From contig JBPCNO010000134.1 in assembly GCA_051001135.1 (NCBI GenBank), positions 1 through 26,317 on the forward strand: a DNA stretch of 26,317 nt, read 5' to 3'. The first letter of the stretch is position 1. The number at the start of each line of letters is the position of its first letter. The stretch comes from CAWHMN01 sp051001135 (GTDB lineage Bacteria > Acidobacteriota > Terriglobia > Terriglobales > Acidobacteriaceae). The translations under genes and the position numbers were made by a program. Of the stretch, positions 24,317 to 26,317 are shown piece after piece. Under the pieces are notes generated by a model, which searched no databases, had not been told where the DNA came from, and saw only the letters and a list, made by a program, of their open reading frames with translations.

Positions 24317-24363
24317 AAGGTTCGCGCTGCGACGGCGACCGTTTTCCCTTATGGAGTCACTCT

Positions 24364-25263
24364 ATGCCCGCCAATCGCTTCAATGGCTTTACCGACTATG
24401 GCGTGGGAATCGGTTTGCGTATACCCCACTACCAGCACATCTTCGAGCGGAAGCCGGTCGTCGACTGGTTTGAGATCATCTCGGAAAACTACATGGTGGA
24501 TGGGGGGCGAGCGCTGCATGTGCTGGACGAGATCCTGGAGCAGTACCGGGTGGTGCAGCACGGCGTCTCGATGTACTTCGGTTCCGCGGAGCCGCTCAAC
24601 CGGGAACATCTGCGCCGTCTGAAGCAGCTTGTCCGGCGTACCCAGAGTCCCTGGCTCACCGATCACCTGTGCTGGGGCAGTGTTGATGGCCGCTACACCC
24701 ATGACCTGCTCCCGATGCCATACACCTTTGAGGCAGCGCGCCTCACGGCGGAGAAGGTCCGCCAGGTCCAGGATGTGGTCGAGGTCCCGGTTGCCGTCGA
24801 GAATGTGAGCAGCTACGCGGAGTTTCATGTCTCCGAAATGACCGAGTGGGAGTTCCTGAATGAAGTGGTCGAACAGGCCGACTGCGGCATTCTCCTGGAT
24901 GTGAACAACATCTATGTGTCTTCGCGCAATCATGGGTTCAATCCACTGGAGTACGTGAACAGCGTGCCCTCAGAGCGCGTCGCCCAAATCCATATTGCGG
25001 GGCACTCAAAGTTCCAGAAGTACACGCTGGACACTCACGACCATCCTGTCGTCGAGCCGGTCTGGCAGCTCTATGCGCGGGCTATTGAACGTTGCGGACC
25101 GACGGCAACACTTCTCGAATGGGACGACAATATTCCTTCCTTCGATGAGGTCCATCGCGAAGCGCTGAAGGCCAACCGCTTCCTCCGGCAGAGCGAGCGT
25201 TTCGTGAAACCTCCACAATTGCGGAGCGTGGACGAGATGGCGATGCAGGAGGTGACGCGATGA
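24364..25263 (+). CDS. bufB: DUF692 multinuclear iron oxidative enzyme (BufB/MbnB-like)
   Basis: About 299 residues, a TIM-barrel-like enzyme of the MbnB/TglH/BufB family that uses two or three iron ions and oxygen to modify cysteines in a peptide. Expected metal-site stretches are in order: WFEIISENY (35-43), QHGVSMYFGS (65-74), DHLCW (100-104), VAVENVSSY (143-151), LLDVNNIYVSSRNHG (177-191), IHIAGH (209-214), DTHDHPV (223-229) and EWDDNIP (252-258). GGAG lies upstream of ATG 24364. The stop overlaps the next start as ATGA, so it is made together with the DUF2063 partner. Together with bufA this identifies a bufferin-type operon. Which cysteines it acts on is not known. Confidence 0.93.
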   Translation: MPANRFNGFTDYGVGIGLRIPHYQHIFERKPVVDWFEIISENYMVDGGRALHVLDEILEQYRVVQHGVSMYFGSAEPLNREHLRRLKQLVRRTQSPWLTDHLCWGSVDGRYTHDLLPMPYTFEAARLTAEKVRQVQDVVEVPVAVENVSSYAEFHVSEMTEWEFLNEVVEQADCGILLDVNNIYVSSRNHGFNPLEYVNSVPSERVAQIHIAGHSKFQKYTLDTHDHPVVEPVWQLYARAIERCGPTATLLEWDDNIPSFDEVHREALKANRFLRQSERFVKPPQLRSVDEMAMQEVTR

Positions 25264-26183
25264 GCACCGCATTGCTGGAACTGCAAAGGCGCATGGCCAA
25301 TGCCGTGATGCAGCCGCTTACCCGGACGGAGTCCATGCGTAAGAGACGCCGTGATGGGCTGCGTACGGAGCGAGAGGCAAGCGCCTTCATCAAGCCCAAT
25401 GACCAGTTCACCTCCTTTGAACGGCTGGAGATCTATAACCGTCAGTATTGGTTTCGCCTGTACACTTCTTTTGAAGAGGACTTCCCCGGTCTCCGCGCCG
25501 TGCTTGGACGGAAGCAGTTTGAGCGGCTGATGCGCGCCTATCTTGAAGCTTGCCCTTCAACGTCCTATACACTTCGAGATCTTGGCGCTCATCTGCCGGA
25601 ATGGTTAGCTGAGAACGAGGATTTTACGAGACCGCGAACACGCCTCGCTCGGGATGTTGTGCGTCTGGAGTGGGCGCATATCGAGGCCTACGACGCCGCC
25701 TCTTATCCCACCCTTACCCCAGAGTTCCTGGCAGGAATCGGGGAGGAGACCAGGCTTCGGCTGCAACCGTGCGTGCGCTTGCTGGAGATCTCCTATCCCG
25801 TCGATGAGCTATTGATCGACGTGCGCCAAGGCGCAGGCAGCAACGATACCTCCAGCAACAACGCGATGACGGCCCGCAAGTCCCGTTCCGTTCGGCGGGT
25901 CGCGGAGCTTGCGCCCGCGGAGATTTGGATCGCCGTGCATCGCCAGGAGTTCATGGTCTACTACAAGCGCCTGAGATCGGAGGAGTATCGGATGCTCAAA
26001 GCCATTCGGTCAGGCGCAGAGCTAGGGTGTGTCTTCGAGAGTGCGTTTGAGCACAGCGCCTTGTGTGAAGCAGATCGTGCCGCGCTCCTGCAGCAGTGTT
26101 TCCACCAATGGGCGATTCTGGGCTGGCTCTATGATCCGGATGGGGCTGGTGGGCAGGGACCCTCATCAGGAGAGTTACTATGA
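25260..26183 (+). CDS. bufC: DUF2063 DNA-binding-domain-annotated protein, partner of DUF692 (BufC-like)
   Basis: About 307 residues. The N-terminal third is the DUF2063 domain: LLELQRRMANAVM, then ERLEIYNRQYWFRLYTSFEEDFPGLRAVLG in pieces, YLEACPSTSYTLRDLGAHLPEWL. The family label says DNA-binding, but in bufferin and related RiPP pathways the protein binds the DUF692 enzyme and presents the precursor peptide. The C-terminal part (EIWIAVHRQEFMVYYKRL) is the RRE-like or partner fold seen in MbnC relatives, with lower certainty. It overlaps bufB and the doxX gene by ATGA at both ends, giving tight coupling. Confidence 0.88.
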   Translation: MSTALLELQRRMANAVMQPLTRTESMRKRRRDGLRTEREASAFIKPNDQFTSFERLEIYNRQYWFRLYTSFEEDFPGLRAVLGRKQFERLMRAYLEACPSTSYTLRDLGAHLPEWLAENEDFTRPRTRLARDVVRLEWAHIEAYDAASYPTLTPEFLAGIGEETRLRLQPCVRLLEISYPVDELLIDVRQGAGSNDTSSNNAMTARKSRSVRRVAELAPAEIWIAVHRQEFMVYYKRLRSEEYRMLKAIRSGAELGCVFESAFEHSALCEADRAALLQQCFHQWAILGWLYDPDGAGGQGPSSGELL

Positions 26184-26317
26184 CCTTCGCACGTCTCCTC
26201 ACTAGCGCGGTGAATGCCTACAAGTCCTTCGGCAAGATATCGTCATATGCGCAGTCACCTTTTCTCCTGGGCGTTCGTCTGTACTGGGGGTGGCAGTTCG
26301 CTCAGACCGGATGGGGC
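26180..26317 (+). CDS. DoxX-family membrane protein, N-terminal part
   Basis: Only 46 codons lie before the window edge. After a short N-terminus, PFLLGVRLYWGWQFAQTGWG matches the first membrane helix of DoxX proteins (often LxLRLxxGxxFxxxGxxK). GGAGAG precedes the ATG, which overlaps the bufC stop as ATGA. DoxX-like proteins are the usual last member of bufferin operons, in the inner membrane; their job there is not settled. Confidence 0.8.
   Translation, partial: MTFARLLTSAVNAYKSFGKISSYAQSPFLLGVRLYWGWQFAQTGWG

Overview
The window looks like a chromosomal segment of a high-GC acidobacterium (Terriglobia / Acidobacteriaceae-like). This is inferred from codon use, the gene set (secreted debranching-enzyme-like glycosidase, Tat-exported ferritin-like protein, OPT transporter, DUF1801, DinB, DyP peroxidase) and interspersed GC-rich repeats. 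No rRNA or other decisive taxonomic marker is present.

Layout. 1-3198: 5' part of purM (minus) diverging from a secreted glycoside hydrolase. 3221-3452: tRNA-Phe with its promoter. 3715-7114: palindromic operator, an SDR oxidoreductase with a frameshifted C-terminus, a DyP-type peroxidase that looks leaderless, a DUF1801 protein and a membrane-anchored beta-rich hypothetical. 7496-9060: HNH endonuclease and ComF-like phosphoribosyltransferase (minus). 9580-13936: ferritin-like protein with a strong terminator, EamA permease (minus), OPT transporter. 14050-17609: outer-membrane-type protein, DinB protein (minus), a gene-poor kilobase with repeats, a single-domain response regulator, and a LolD/MacB-type ABC ATPase. 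17675-17984: tRNA-Gly and tRNA-Cys behind one promoter. 18000-20398: a low-coding stretch of decayed mobile and accessory DNA: a ZIP-type metal transporter broken by one missing base, the last 45 codons of an RND efflux permease just upstream of it, an RHS/YD-repeat fragment, and the C-terminus of a Tn3-family transposase ending in a 38-bp terminal inverted repeat.

The most interesting part is 20362-26317. A bufferin-type operon runs on the plus strand: a Cys-repeat secreted precursor, a DUF692 multinuclear-iron enzyme, a DUF2063 partner and the start of a DoxX membrane protein, the last three joined by ATGA overlaps. Divergent from it is a minus-strand operon: ECF sigma factor, zinc-finger anti-sigma factor, a Cys-rich radical SAM enzyme of the Tes/MJ0619-like type, and a class I methyltransferase. 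The divergent control region carries TGTAAC-N16/17-CATC motifs facing both ways, so one sigma factor may drive both arms. I infer a metal-stress regulon in which a radical SAM/methyltransferase pair accompanies a bufferin pathway; whether that pair modifies the peptide, a lipid or something else cannot be read from sequence. The methyltransferase gene ends inside the Tn3 inverted repeat, so the transposon wrote its last dozen residues.

The window is cut within purM on the left and within doxX on the right.
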